A stretch of DNA of 64,000 bases, taken from Fluviicoccus sp. (GTDB lineage Bacteria > Pseudomonadota > Gammaproteobacteria > Pseudomonadales > Moraxellaceae). Below are positions 17,101 to 26,358 of this stretch, one piece after another. The stretch lies in contig NZ_JAUSMX010000005.1 of assembly GCF_030646115.1 (NCBI RefSeq), positions 124,001 to 188,000 on the forward strand, given 5' to 3'. The position numbers and the translations under genes were made by a program. Every line of letters starts with the position of its first letter. Position 1 is the first letter of the stretch. The notes under the pieces are model-generated. The model ran no database searches, was not told the DNA's origin, and worked only from the letters and a program-made list of their open reading frames with translations.

Positions 17101-18039
17101 ATGTACAAGAAAATTCTGGCTGCATCCGTTCTCGTCAGCGCCGCCATGACTGCTAATGTCAGCAGCGCCTGGTGCCTCTTCAACTGCGACTACACCAAGA
17201 CCAAGTATCCGCTGGTGCTGGCACCCGGCGTGCTGGGCTTCGACAAGTTGTTGGGCGTGGTGGATTACTGGTACGGCATTCCCGGCGCCCTGAAGGACGG
17301 CGGCGCCAAGGTCTATCCAACGTCGGCTTCCGCGTTCAACAGCTCTGAATTGCGCGGTGAGCAACTGCTGAAACAAACCCAGAACATCCTGGCCATCACT
17401 GGCGCGGCCAAGGTCAACCTGATGGGCCACAGCCATGGCGGTTTCTCGGTGCGTTACGTCGCTGATGTGATCCCCACCCGCGTGGCTTCCGTGACCCTGA
17501 TCCACAGCCCGGCCAAAGGCGCCGGTCTGGCCGATGTGATCCGTAATGTTGCTCCGGCCGGTGCCTATTCCGCTTCTGTGGTGCAAAGCGTCGGAACAGC
17601 GGTTGCCAGCATCGTCACTTTCCTGGCGGGCAACAGCTACAAGGAAGACTTTATGGCCAGCATGGATTCTTTTACCACGGTTGGCGCGGCTACCTTCAAC
17701 AGCAAGCATCCAAGAGGCCTGCCGACCACCGCCTGCGGTGAAGGCGCTTATACCGCCAACGGCATCCGTAACTACTCCTGGAGCGGCACTTCGCCCTTCA
17801 ATAACATCCTGGACCCGCTTGATACCTTCTTCGGGATCACCGGTTTGGCCAGCAAGGAAGCCAACGACGGTCTGGTGGGACGTTGCTCCAGCCACTTCGG
17901 TCAAGTGCTGCGTGACAACTATCCGTGGAACCATGGCGACGCCATCAACCAGATGTTCGGCATCCGCGGCCTGTTCACCCCGGCCCCGACCGATGTCTAC
18001 CGCTCGCATGCCAACCGGTTGAAATCGGCTGGTCTCTAA
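17101..18039 (+). CDS. Secreted triacylglycerol lipase, copy 2
   Basis: 312 residues, the same length as copy 1 and identical at roughly four fifths of positions by eye, so a tandem duplication. Start MYKKILAASVL follows AGGAG at nine bases, giving a clean signal peptide. The triad residues Ser111, Asp256 and His278 and both cysteines are conserved at the same positions. Differences cluster in the signal peptide and around residues 136-175 and 190-205, near the lid region, which could alter substrate range. It is the copy next to the foldase gene. Confidence 0.93.
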   Translation: MYKKILAASVLVSAAMTANVSSAWCLFNCDYTKTKYPLVLAPGVLGFDKLLGVVDYWYGIPGALKDGGAKVYPTSASAFNSSELRGEQLLKQTQNILAITGAAKVNLMGHSHGGFSVRYVADVIPTRVASVTLIHSPAKGAGLADVIRNVAPAGAYSASVVQSVGTAVASIVTFLAGNSYKEDFMASMDSFTTVGAATFNSKHPRGLPTTACGEGAYTANGIRNYSWSGTSPFNNILDPLDTFFGITGLASKEANDGLVGRCSSHFGQVLRDNYPWNHGDAINQMFGIRGLFTPAPTDVYRSHANRLKSAGL

Positions 18040-18062
18040 GCTTCAGGCTTGATATTGTAAGC

Positions 18063-18091
18063 AACGGCGGCCCGAAGGGGCCGCCGTTTTG
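18063..18091 (+). terminator. Terminator or attenuator between lipase 2 and foldase
   Basis: An 11-bp stem, AACGGCGGCCC with GGGCCGCCGTT, GAAG loop, and a TTTT tail. It lies inside the expected lipase-foldase operon, so it may lower foldase expression relative to lipase. Confidence 0.8.
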
Positions 18092-18121
18092 TTATTGGCT
18101 GCACACTGGAGAATAAAAATA

Positions 18122-19165
18122 ATGCAGAAGAAAATGGTGTTGGGGTTGGTAGGTGTATTGCTGGCCATTGCCTTGGGCCTGCTCTGGTTTTCCCGCGACA
18201 AGGAACCCGCTGCGGATGCGGTGTTGATGCCGAAGCCGGGCCAGAACACCGCGGAAATGGTCAGCAGCGCCCTCAGCAACTCCCTGAATGCCGCCTCCCG
18301 GTTCACGACGGGCCTGGAAGGCATGCCCAAGTCCTTGCAGGACACCGAGGTAGATGGTGCGCTGGAAGTGGATGCCAACGGCAACCTGAAAATCACCAAG
18401 GGCGTGCGCCAGACCTTCGACTATTTCCTCTCGGCCATTGGTGAGGAAGACCTGACGACCATCATTGCCCGTATCCGCGCCCATATTCGCCATAAATTGC
18501 CCGCCAAGGCCGCCGCACAAGCTGAAAAGCTGCTGGAGTCCTATATCTCCTACCGTGACGGGCTGGGCCGCTTACCGCAGGTGGCCGGTGACCCTTCGCT
18601 GAACATTGCCGCCATCCGCCAGCAAAAGCTGGATGTGCAAAACCTGCGTTCGCAATATTTCGACCGCGAAGTGATTACGGCATTCTTCGGCGATGAAGAT
18701 GCCTATGACAGTTATACGCTGGGACGTATCGAGGTGATGCAGGACAAGAACCTGAGCGCCACCGAAAAGGCCAAGCGCACTGCCGCGCTGCTGGAACAGC
18801 TGCCGCCGGACATGAAGGAAAGCGTGAAGACGCTGAACCAGTACCAGGAATTGCAGGCGCTGGAAAAAGACTGGAAGGGACGCTCCGGCTCACCGCAGGA
18901 GTTGCGCGCCATCCGTGAACAGATTGTGGGCCCGGAAGCCGCCACCCGTCTGGAAGCGCTGGATCACGAACGTTCGGAATGGGATGCGAAGATGGCGGGA
19001 TACCTGCAGGAACGCGAGACTATTTTGAAGAACCCGGCCTTGAGTGAACAGGACAGGCAGCAGCAGGTGCAGACGATACGCCAGCAACGCTTCAACCAGC
19101 AGGAGCAGGTGCGGGTGGATGCACTGGAACGCATCCACGATCAGGGGCTGACGGTTCCGGATTAA
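18122..19165 (+). CDS. lifO: Lipase-specific foldase (steric chaperone Lif)
   Basis: 347 residues anchored by one N-terminal membrane helix (about 5-23). Foldases sit in the inner membrane and fold the lipase in the periplasm before type II secretion. The diagnostic motif RQTFDYFLSAIGE is at residues 96-108. A long helical arm follows (about 150-330), rich in Glu, Gln and Arg, as in the lipase-clasping domain. I chose the ATG at 18122, preceded by GGAG and giving the membrane anchor directly. Its stop overlaps the RDD gene stop on the other strand within TTAA. Confidence 0.93.
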   Translation: MQKKMVLGLVGVLLAIALGLLWFSRDKEPAADAVLMPKPGQNTAEMVSSALSNSLNAASRFTTGLEGMPKSLQDTEVDGALEVDANGNLKITKGVRQTFDYFLSAIGEEDLTTIIARIRAHIRHKLPAKAAAQAEKLLESYISYRDGLGRLPQVAGDPSLNIAAIRQQKLDVQNLRSQYFDREVITAFFGDEDAYDSYTLGRIEVMQDKNLSATEKAKRTAALLEQLPPDMKESVKTLNQYQELQALEKDWKGRSGSPQELRAIREQIVGPEAATRLEALDHERSEWDAKMAGYLQERETILKNPALSEQDRQQQVQTIRQQRFNQQEQVRVDALERIHDQGLTVPD

Positions 19166-19875
19166 TCCGCCGTCTGACGACGGTTTCCGGCCAGATGGTT
19201 GGCCATGCCGAGCAACCGCTCCAAGCCCGGTTGTCCGGTGTGGCCGGTCAGTTTCACCATCAGGTCGGACAGTTCCAGTTGTCGCTGCGGGGTGAGCTGT
19301 CCGGCCCGCGCTGCAAAATCAATCAGGCTGCGCTGCTCCTCCGGTGTCAGTCTGACCGGCGGGTCCACAGGGGGATGATCGGGGAATTCAGGTATCTCCT
19401 GCGGCTGTTGTTTCCAGACCACCACCGTACCCGCCGCCAGATCCCCCAGCCGCTGATAGCGCGCTGTATTCAGTAGTGAAAACACCGCAAAACCGTAAAA
19501 GAACGGCAGGAAGTCCGCGAAACGCAACAGGTTTCGGATCAGCGACGAGCGCCAGCCCACCGGCAATCCGCTGGACTCCATCACCGTCAATCCCAGCATT
19601 TTCTTGCCCGGTGTCGCCCCCCCGAAATAGACCTCGAAAATCACCGGATACAGCCACTCCATCAGAAACAGCAGAATCAGGAACAAGCCGGTTCCGATAT
19701 TCCCCAGCTTGCTTAAACCCATGGCCAGCCCGATCAAAATGCCGCCGCGAATCAGCAAATCCACGCCAAAGGCGAGGCTGCGCGGCACCATGCCCGCCAG
19801 ATGAAGCGACAGGCGCACGCCTTCCGGGGTTTCCAGAATTAGAAGAGAGTCCAGCATCGGCTTGGTGCGTTTCAT
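19162..19875 (-). CDS. RDD family membrane protein
   Basis: 237 residues. The RDD signature is present: PRSLAFGVDLLI with Arg and Asp in the first membrane helix, then YFGGATPGKKMLGL, and RFADFLPFFYG before the last helix. Three membrane segments lie near 30-55, 60-85 and 125-145. Some RDD proteins are Na+/H+ antiporters; most are uncharacterised. It overlaps topB by four bases. RDD genes often sit with SpoIIM and DUF4129 genes, which here are 17 kb away. Confidence 0.88.
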   Translation of the reverse strand: MKRTKPMLDSLLILETPEGVRLSLHLAGMVPRSLAFGVDLLIRGGILIGLAMGLSKLGNIGTGLFLILLFLMEWLYPVIFEVYFGGATPGKKMLGLTVMESSGLPVGWRSSLIRNLLRFADFLPFFYGFAVFSLLNTARYQRLGDLAAGTVVVWKQQPQEIPEFPDHPPVDPPVRLTPEEQRSLIDFAARAGQLTPQRQLELSDLMVKLTGHTGQPGLERLLGMANHLAGNRRQTAD

Positions 19876-22037
19876 GGGGTTTGGGCCTGGTTGACGATTT
19901 GCTTGCAGGCAGGATAACCGGAACAGCCCCAGAATGCCTGCCCGTCTGACTTGCGCTGGCGTAAAACCATGGGCCGTTGGCAGGCCGGACAGGTTTGGGC
20001 GGAGGAGGAGGTGGCCACAGGGGTTGCGGCTTTGGCTGTCTTGGCCTTGGGGGCGGCGCGCTTGCGGGGCTTGGCGTCGGTCTTGGCTGCAACAGACTTG
20101 CCGGTTGATGCCGCCTTGGCGGTTCGGGCGCGGACCGGGGATTTGCGGGTGGCCACGGCTGTTTCCGGATTGGCCAGCACCATGGGTGTTGCCGCCGCCA
20201 GCGCCACCAGCCGGGTCAGGTTTTCATGTTGCTTCAGCAGGAAGGCGGCGCTGTCCGCGCCTTCCTTTTCAATGGCGGATAGCTCCTGTTCCATCATCGC
20301 CGTGGCAATGGGGCTTTTCACCTCCTTGGGCAGCGCCTGGATCAGCGCCCGCCCGGTGGGGGTGGAGATCAGCAACTTGCCGTTGTGCATCAGGAAGCCC
20401 CGGTCCAGCAGCACGGTGAGGATGCGCGCCCGCGTGGCTTCCGTGCCCAACCCGGCATTTTCCTTGAGCAGCTTCAGCCATTTGTTGTCGATGGCCTTGG
20501 TCTTGGCCGCCACCACGCGGTGCACGCTTTCCATGTCGGCAATCAGCGTACCGTCGGTATAGGCCTTGGGCGGGGTGGTTTGTTTCTCACGGGCTTCACT
20601 GTCCAGATTGTGCGCGGTTTCGTTGAGGTCAATGGCGGGCAGGGTTTGTTCCGGCTCGGCCTCGTCGCTGTCGGGCTTCTCCTTGGCGGCCTTGGCGGGA
20701 AAGACCACCTTCCAGCCGGGAACCAGCGGGCGCAGGCCGGTGGCGCGGAAGGTTTCAGCGGCAAACAGCGATTCCACCACCGTCTTTTCGTATTCGTAGG
20801 GCGGGAAGAACTGCGCCAGGTACGTGCGGGCGATCAGGTCATAGACCTTGCGTTCCTTGTCGCTGAGATCGGCCACGGTGGCGCCATCGCCGCGCACGGG
20901 AATGATGCCGTGGTGGGCAGTGACCTTCTTGTCGTTCCAGGCGGACGATTTCAGGCTGGTATTGGCTTGCGGCAGCAGCGCCTGCAAGCCGGGATGAATG
21001 ACCGCCAGCGCATTGAGGATGGCTGGCGCTTCGGCATGCTGGGATTCCGGCAAATAGTCGCAGTCGGTGCGCGGGTAGGAGGTCAGCTTGTGCTTCTCGT
21101 ACAGGCTTTGGCAGATGGCCAGTACTTCATCCGCCTTAAGGCCGAAGCGGGCGCTGGCGTCCTTTTGCAGGCGCGACAGGCGGTAGGGCAGCGGCGGCGC
21201 AGTGTGCAGGCGCTGCCGGTCCAGCAGGCTGATATGGCCGGTTTCCGGCAGCCGCAGGATGTTTTCGGCAAACTCCTTGTCGGTGATGCGGCCGTCGGGA
21301 TAACGGTCTTTCAGGGTGTCCGGCGCCACCCAGGCGGCCCAGAAGCTGCCGGCGGCGACACCGACGTGCAGCATGGGCACGTAGAAGGTCTTGCTGACGA
21401 AGTTGTCGATGTCCAGGTCGCGCATCACCACCAGCGCCAGCGTGGGGGTTTGCACCCGGCCGATGCTGACCACGCCCTGATAGCCGTGTTGCTGGGCGGC
21501 GAGGGTGAAGGCGCGGGAGAGGTTGATGCCCACCAGCCAGTCGGCGACGGCGCGGGTTTGGGCGGCCTGAAACAGCGGCTGGAAGGTCAGGTTGCTTTTC
21601 AGTTGGCGGAAGGCCTTGTGGATGGAGGCGCTGTCCTGCGCGGCCAGCCACAACCGTTCCACCGGTTTGCGGTTTTTGAGGTGCTGCAGCACCCAGTCCA
21701 CCAGCAGTTGGCCTTCGCGGTCGGGGTCCCCGGCGTGAATGACGCTGTCCACCTGTTTCAGCAGTTCGCGGATCACCTTGATTTGCTGGCGTGCGCCTTT
21801 GTCGGCCTTGGGTAAGATCTGGATGTCGCCGGGCAGGATGGGCAGGTCGGCGGCGCGCCATTTCTGGTAGCGTTCGTCATAGACTTGGGGTTCGGCCAGT
21901 TCCATGAGGTGTCCGAAGCACCAGGTGATGAGGTAGGGGCCGGTGCTGAGGTAGCCGTCCTGACGCCGGGCGTTGCCGAAGTGTTTGGCGAGGCCTTGGG
22001 CGACGGAGGGTTTTTCGGCAATGATGAGGATGGTCAT
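19872..22037 (-). CDS. topB: DNA topoisomerase III
   Basis: 721 residues from MTILIIAEKPSVAQ; a start 15 bases upstream would add MDRRC and is less likely. This type IA enzyme decatenates DNA through single-strand passage. The Toprim domain opens with EKPS and has DPDREGQ near residue 110; the catalytic tyrosine is in TSYPRTDCDY near 325. The C-terminus has a basic Lys/Ala-rich linker (about 625-680) and one four-cysteine zinc finger, CPAC with GCSGYPAC. Single-finger TopB proteins of this length are common. Confidence 0.95.
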   Translation of the reverse strand: MTILIIAEKPSVAQGLAKHFGNARRQDGYLSTGPYLITWCFGHLMELAEPQVYDERYQKWRAADLPILPGDIQILPKADKGARQQIKVIRELLKQVDSVIHAGDPDREGQLLVDWVLQHLKNRKPVERLWLAAQDSASIHKAFRQLKSNLTFQPLFQAAQTRAVADWLVGINLSRAFTLAAQQHGYQGVVSIGRVQTPTLALVVMRDLDIDNFVSKTFYVPMLHVGVAAGSFWAAWVAPDTLKDRYPDGRITDKEFAENILRLPETGHISLLDRQRLHTAPPLPYRLSRLQKDASARFGLKADEVLAICQSLYEKHKLTSYPRTDCDYLPESQHAEAPAILNALAVIHPGLQALLPQANTSLKSSAWNDKKVTAHHGIIPVRGDGATVADLSDKERKVYDLIARTYLAQFFPPYEYEKTVVESLFAAETFRATGLRPLVPGWKVVFPAKAAKEKPDSDEAEPEQTLPAIDLNETAHNLDSEAREKQTTPPKAYTDGTLIADMESVHRVVAAKTKAIDNKWLKLLKENAGLGTEATRARILTVLLDRGFLMHNGKLLISTPTGRALIQALPKEVKSPIATAMMEQELSAIEKEGADSAAFLLKQHENLTRLVALAAATPMVLANPETAVATRKSPVRARTAKAASTGKSVAAKTDAKPRKRAAPKAKTAKAATPVATSSSAQTCPACQRPMVLRQRKSDGQAFWGCSGYPACKQIVNQAQTP

Positions 22038-22234
22038 GCAGCGGCGGTCCATGCGTCAGGGGGAGGGGATTCTATCATTTGCATCGCACTTTCATTCCAA
22101 TTAGCAAGCCGGGTACACTGGCGTTTTATGATAAAAAAGCGCGTGACGCCTTGGGGGAAAAGCATGAGCGGCAAAGGAGACGTTAGGGACAGAGAGGCAG
22201 TTCCGAGAAAAATATCACTCCGTCCCACCTTTTT
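22038..22234. other. Intergenic region, AT-rich from about 22070
   Basis: About 200 bases upstream of topB and of the orphan gene. Base composition drops abruptly to AT-rich near 22070, marking the left edge of a probable acquired island. No promoter is obvious. Confidence 0.35.
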
Positions 22235-22597
22235 ATGCTGGAATGGTTACTTATGAAACGTGCATTCTTGCTAATAGTTACCATAGTACTTGTATGTTCA
22301 ATCGCTATGGTAACTTCTGGTCCACGCGAATGGCATGATATTAGAAGTGGAATGCCATTAAGCCTTGTAATTACTAAATTGGGCGTGCCGATCGACTGTG
22401 ATCGGGGTGTTAATTATTTCTCAGCTTGGGTAAAGAAGCTTCCTATCGGATATAGAGTTTTATATATAGAACACAAAAAGACATCGAAAAATAGTAGATC
22501 GCTTGTTGTGGCAAATGTATTCAATCGCTGGTATTTGCACGACCTGTCAGAAAAACAACAAAAGCATTATTGTGAAAGCAGTATTGCAGTCGATTAG
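22235..22597 (+). CDS. Orphan small anchored or exported protein in an AT-rich island
   Basis: 120 residues if started at 22235, or 114 from the ATG at 22253 (MKRAFLLIVTIVL), which gives a cleaner signal anchor; neither has a strong ribosome site. One hydrophobic stretch (about 9-25) precedes a soluble part with W-H-D-I-R-S-G-M, a pattern seen in small lipoprotein-like modules with a G-M-x3-V repeat, but I recognise no family. Codon use is AT-rich, unlike both neighbours, which points to horizontal acquisition. Cys residues at about 53 and 114 might pair. Confidence 0.55.
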   Translation: MLEWLLMKRAFLLIVTIVLVCSIAMVTSGPREWHDIRSGMPLSLVITKLGVPIDCDRGVNYFSAWVKKLPIGYRVLYIEHKKTSKNSRSLVVANVFNRWYLHDLSEKQQKHYCESSIAVD

Positions 22598-22648
22598 TCC
22601 AGATTAATGTTTCATGTAATGGCAGGCCTGAACATAACATTAGCCACC

Positions 22649-22673
22649 GATTCCCACCTCCTCGGGAATGACG
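22649..22673. repeat. Small palindromic element of the GATTCCC...GGGAATGACG type
   Basis: ATTCCC (22650-22655) and GGGAAT (22664-22669) bracket an 8-base loop, followed by GACG. It resembles short dispersed palindromes common in proteobacteria. Only one copy is seen in this window. Confidence 0.45.
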
Positions 22674-22704
22674 CCTGTCATTGAACCGCACTGCCATTGA
22701 AGAA

Positions 22705-23637
22705 TCAGGAGCCCACAACCGCATTCCTCACCCCCACCATCTCCGCCGCCACACTCACCGCAATCTCCTCCGGCGAATGACTGCAAATCGGCACCCCCAT
22801 CGGCGCATGCAAAAAGGGCGGAGCAGGGCAGATCTCCAGCAACTGCCGCACCTTGCTGCGACTACCCAAAACCCCCAAATAGCCCAAACGCTTGCCCGCC
22901 AAAGCCCGCAAAGCCACAAAATCCCGCTCGTGCGAGTGCGTCATGATGGCCGAAAACACCGACTCGCCGTCCGGAATTTCCGCCCCCAATTCTTCATAAC
23001 CGCAGACCCGCTTCAGATGCGCCTGCGTATTCTGCAAAAAACTGGAAACCAGCCCGCGTTCCTCCAGCACCACCACCCGGAAATCCAGCCCGCGCAGCAA
23101 CGCCGATAACGCCAAACTGACATGACCGCCGCCCACCAGATATACCGTCACCCGTGGCCCGGACACATGGCGGTAACACCAGTCCGCATCCGCCAACCAC
23201 CCGGATTCCGTCACGCCGACATCAAGCTCCCAGCCACGGGCCGAAATCTGCCAGCCACAGCGCCGACCCTCCGTCAGGGCGGCCAGAAGGGAGCGGATAT
23301 CCGCCAGATGCTCCGGTTGCAGCAGCGCCGTCACCACCGTCTGCTCGCCGCCGCAAATCATGCCGGAACTGTCTTCCGCCTCCGGACGATGACGGCGGGT
23401 TAGCCACGATGGCGTGAAGCTATCGGCCTGCAGATCGGCCATGACCTGTGTCATCAGCGCCGACTCAATGCCGCCGCCGCCGATGGTGCCTGCCAGCGGC
23501 CCTTGCAGGGTTATCGCCATCAACGCCCCGGTTTTGCCCGGCGAACTGCCGCGATGGTCCGCGACCGCCAGCAAGGCACAGCGCTGGCCCTGATCCAGCG
23601 CATCGGTCACCGCCTGCCACAACGGAAGTTCAACCAA
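22705..23637 (-). CDS. xdhC: XdhC/CoxI family molybdenum cofactor chaperone
   Basis: 310 residues. XdhC proteins bind sulfurated molybdenum cofactor and insert it into xanthine dehydrogenase. The N-terminal domain has RGSSPGKTGA and GTIGGGGIE; the C-terminal Rossmann domain has VYLVGGGHVS and then TSHSHERDF-like MTHSHERDF and GVLGSRSK. It is the last gene of the purine operon and overlaps the Mpv17-like gene by eight bases. The 3' part of the coding strand is unusually G/T-rich. Confidence 0.93.
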   Translation of the reverse strand: MVELPLWQAVTDALDQGQRCALLAVADHRGSSPGKTGALMAITLQGPLAGTIGGGGIESALMTQVMADLQADSFTPSWLTRRHRPEAEDSSGMICGGEQTVVTALLQPEHLADIRSLLAALTEGRRCGWQISARGWELDVGVTESGWLADADWCYRHVSGPRVTVYLVGGGHVSLALSALLRGLDFRVVVLEERGLVSSFLQNTQAHLKRVCGYEELGAEIPDGESVFSAIMTHSHERDFVALRALAGKRLGYLGVLGSRSKVRQLLEICPAPPFLHAPMGVPICSHSPEEIAVSVAAEMVGVRNAVVGS

Positions 23638-24103
23638 ACCACACCTCGCTCAACGCGTAATACACCGCCATCAAAGCGGAAAATGATGCGCTGCCGGTCA
23701 AGCGCCAGCGCAACGGCAAGCGGTTCTGGATCAGGTAGTTGGCGGTCAGCGCCACCGGCAGGTTCAGGGCGAAGGAGGTGAGGCCGACGGTCAGCAGACT
23801 GGCATCAATCGTCTCCGGGCGGCCGCTGAACAAGCGGATCAGCAGGGCGTGCCGGGCAATCCACAACGGATTGAACCACAGCCAGGCCAGCGCCGCGCGT
23901 TGCAGGCGTTGGCCGAACCCCTGCGGTTGCGGGAAGCGCCGTTCCAGCCAGCCGAAATACCAGCGGATTTCCGGGGCATACACCAGGGTGCCCACCAGAC
24001 CAATGCCCGCTGAACGCAGGGGATTGAACTGGCCCGTCAGCAACGTCGCCACCAGATCACCGCCGCCGTAAATCAGCCCGGCGCGCAGCATCTCCGCCTT
24101 CAT
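23630..24103 (-). CDS. Mpv17/PMP22-like small membrane protein
   Basis: 157 residues with about four hydrophobic segments (10-25, 40-50, 85-95, 105-150). The opening G-GGGDLVATLL, the segment RSAGIGLVGTLVYAPEIRWYFGWLE and the late FNPLWIARHALL are reminiscent of the Mpv17/PMP22 family (GD-x-AQ, G-P-x4-WY). The match is by eye and bacterial members are uncommon. It overlaps xdhB by four bases and xdhC by eight, so it is tightly coupled to purine oxidation. A transport or channel role for a purine product is possible but unproven. Confidence 0.55.
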   Translation of the reverse strand: MKAEMLRAGLIYGGGDLVATLLTGQFNPLRSAGIGLVGTLVYAPEIRWYFGWLERRFPQPQGFGQRLQRAALAWLWFNPLWIARHALLIRLFSGRPETIDASLLTVGLTSFALNLPVALTANYLIQNRLPLRWRLTGSASFSALMAVYYALSEVWFG

Positions 24104-26358
24104 GCGTCCTTGCCCGGATGCAGCCAGGTGAAGATGCGTTCCGGGGTCATGGGGGTGTGGTATTCCGCCAGCGCGTCCGGCCGCCAGGACAGCATGGCGT
24201 CCTGCAAGGCGAAGTACGCGCCCAGCCCATAGACCAAGGGCGGTTCCCCAACAGCCTTGCTGTTCAGCACCCCCGGCGGGTTGTCGGCATCTTCCAGCAG
24301 TACGATGTCCATCAGCGGTGCGGCATGCAGGTCGGGAATCTTGTAGCCGGCAAGGGTGTCGGTCAGCAGGCAGCCGTTGGCGTCGTGGCGGATGTCCTCA
24401 CTGGTCATCCAGCCAATGCCTTGCACCACCGCGCCTTCAATCTGGCCGCGATCGGTCATTTCATCCAGGCTGCGGCCGCAGTCATGCACCACCGATACCC
24501 GGTCTATAGTGCCGGTGCCGCGCAGGATGTCCACCGTGCTTTCCACCATGGCCGCGCCATAAACATGGTAGGCAAAGGGATTGCCGGTATTGGTGTCATG
24601 GTTGAAGTGCAGGCCGGGGGTGGCGTAATGCGCCAGCGCAGACAGGCTTGTACGGCGGGCATAGGCTTCACTGACCAGCGTTTCCCAGCTTAGTGAGAAC
24701 TCGGTGTTGGCGATGGATATCCAGCCATCCGAAAAAACGATGGCTTCGGGGTCGCCGCCCAGAATTTCCGCCGCCACCTGACTGAGGCCGTGACGGATGG
24801 TCAGGCAGGCCTGTCGCGCGGCTTCGCCGTTCAGGTCCGCGCCGGTGCTGGCCGCGGTGGGCGAGACATTGGCCACGCGCAGGGTGCTGGTGCTTTCCAC
24901 ATGAATGCGTTCGCCCGGAATGCCCAGCGTCTGCGCCATGATGCGCCGGATTTTCTCATGCACGCCTTGGCCCATGTCCACCGCGCCGGTGGTGACGCTG
25001 ACCGAGCCGTCGGTATAGACATGCACCAGCGCTTCCGCCTGGTTCAGCAGGGTGGCGGTGAAGCCGATGCCGAAGCACACCGGGATCAGCGACAGGCCTT
25101 TGCGGAAACGCGGATTGGCGGAATTCCACGCTGCGATCTCCTGGCGTTTGGCGGCCGGTTGGAAGCGGGTATCCAGCGCCTGCCAGCAGGCCAGTGCCTT
25201 GGCTCGTTGCGGTGACATGCCATAGGGCAGGGTGTCGCCGTCCTGCAGCAGGTTTCGCTGCTGCAAGGCTTCCGGCGGCTGCTGCAATTGCCGCGCGGCT
25301 TCGCGGATGGCGCATTCCATAACGAAAATGGACTGTGGTGCGCCAAAGCCCCGGAAGGCGGTGTTGGAGGGCAGGTGGGTGCGGCAACTGGCGGCGGTGA
25401 CCCGCACATTCGGGATGAAATAGGCGTTGGTGGCGTGGAACAGTGAACGTTCGAGAATGGCGGTGGACAAGTCGGCGCTGCAACCGGCGTTCTGGTAGAG
25501 GAAAGCCTCGTAGGCCATGAACTTGCCATCGGCGTCGAGGCCGAGCCGGTAATCGGCAGAATAGGGGTGACGTTTGCCGGTAATACGCATGTCGTCCCGG
25601 CGATCCGGCCAGATGCGTACCGGTTTCTGCAACTTCAACGCCGCCAGAGACGCGAGACAGGCCCATAAGGTCGCCTGGTCTTCCTTGCCGCCAAAACCGC
25701 CGCCCAGTCGCGCCACCTCAATTTCCACCCGGTGCATCGGCAAGCTGCTGATATGGGCGACCGCCTTCTGCACCACGCTGGGCGACTGGGTGGCGGAATG
25801 CACTTTAAGGCCGCCGTCATCTCGCGGGATGGCCAGGGCGCATTGCGTTTCCAGATAGACATGCTCGGCGGAGCCGATGTCCACTTGACCGGACACAATG
25901 GTGTGGCACGCGGACCACACGGCATCGACATCGCCCAAAGCAAAAGTGCGGGGCGGCTGGATCAGTGAACCGGCGGCAAAGGCGGCTCGGGCTTCGAAAA
26001 TGGCCGGCAGCTGCTGCCAGTCGGCGCTGACCAGTTGCGCACCGCGCCAGGCGGCATCCGCCGTGCCTGCAAACACCAAGGCATAAGGATGACCGACACA
26101 TTCGACACGACCGTGCGCCAGCAGCGGTTCATCGTGGAACAGGTTGCCGATGTCGTTGATGCCGGGAATGTCGGCGGCGGTCAGTACGGCCACCACACCC
26201 GGTTCACGCAGTGCGGCCGAGGTGTCGATGCGGGTAAAGGTGGCGTGGGCATGAGGGGACGTGGCGACAGCAGCGTGCAGCGTCCCGGCGGGCAACGGCA
26301 AGTCGCCAGTGAATTGCGCCTTGCCCTGAACCAGCAAGTTGACAGGGGTGCGATTCAT
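24100..26358 (-). CDS. xdhB: Xanthine dehydrogenase, molybdopterin-binding subunit
   Basis: 752 residues. It carries the Mo-pterin site that oxidises hypoxanthine and xanthine to urate. Landmarks: GSAEHVYLETQ, GGGFGGKE near residue 225, the substrate arginine in FRGFGAPQ near 335, VDMGQGVHEK near 465 and the catalytic glutamate in KAVGEPPL near 705. The gene is in the order XdhA-XdhB-(Mpv17-like)-XdhC, all overlapping. Length is a little short of typical XdhB (about 780), mainly at the N-terminus. Confidence 0.95.
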   Translation of the reverse strand: MNRTPVNLLVQGKAQFTGDLPLPAGTLHAAVATSPHAHATFTRIDTSAALREPGVVAVLTAADIPGINDIGNLFHDEPLLAHGRVECVGHPYALVFAGTADAAWRGAQLVSADWQQLPAIFEARAAFAAGSLIQPPRTFALGDVDAVWSACHTIVSGQVDIGSAEHVYLETQCALAIPRDDGGLKVHSATQSPSVVQKAVAHISSLPMHRVEIEVARLGGGFGGKEDQATLWACLASLAALKLQKPVRIWPDRRDDMRITGKRHPYSADYRLGLDADGKFMAYEAFLYQNAGCSADLSTAILERSLFHATNAYFIPNVRVTAASCRTHLPSNTAFRGFGAPQSIFVMECAIREAARQLQQPPEALQQRNLLQDGDTLPYGMSPQRAKALACWQALDTRFQPAAKRQEIAAWNSANPRFRKGLSLIPVCFGIGFTATLLNQAEALVHVYTDGSVSVTTGAVDMGQGVHEKIRRIMAQTLGIPGERIHVESTSTLRVANVSPTAASTGADLNGEAARQACLTIRHGLSQVAAEILGGDPEAIVFSDGWISIANTEFSLSWETLVSEAYARRTSLSALAHYATPGLHFNHDTNTGNPFAYHVYGAAMVESTVDILRGTGTIDRVSVVHDCGRSLDEMTDRGQIEGAVVQGIGWMTSEDIRHDANGCLLTDTLAGYKIPDLHAAPLMDIVLLEDADNPPGVLNSKAVGEPPLVYGLGAYFALQDAMLSWRPDALAEYHTPMTPERIFTWLHPGKDA

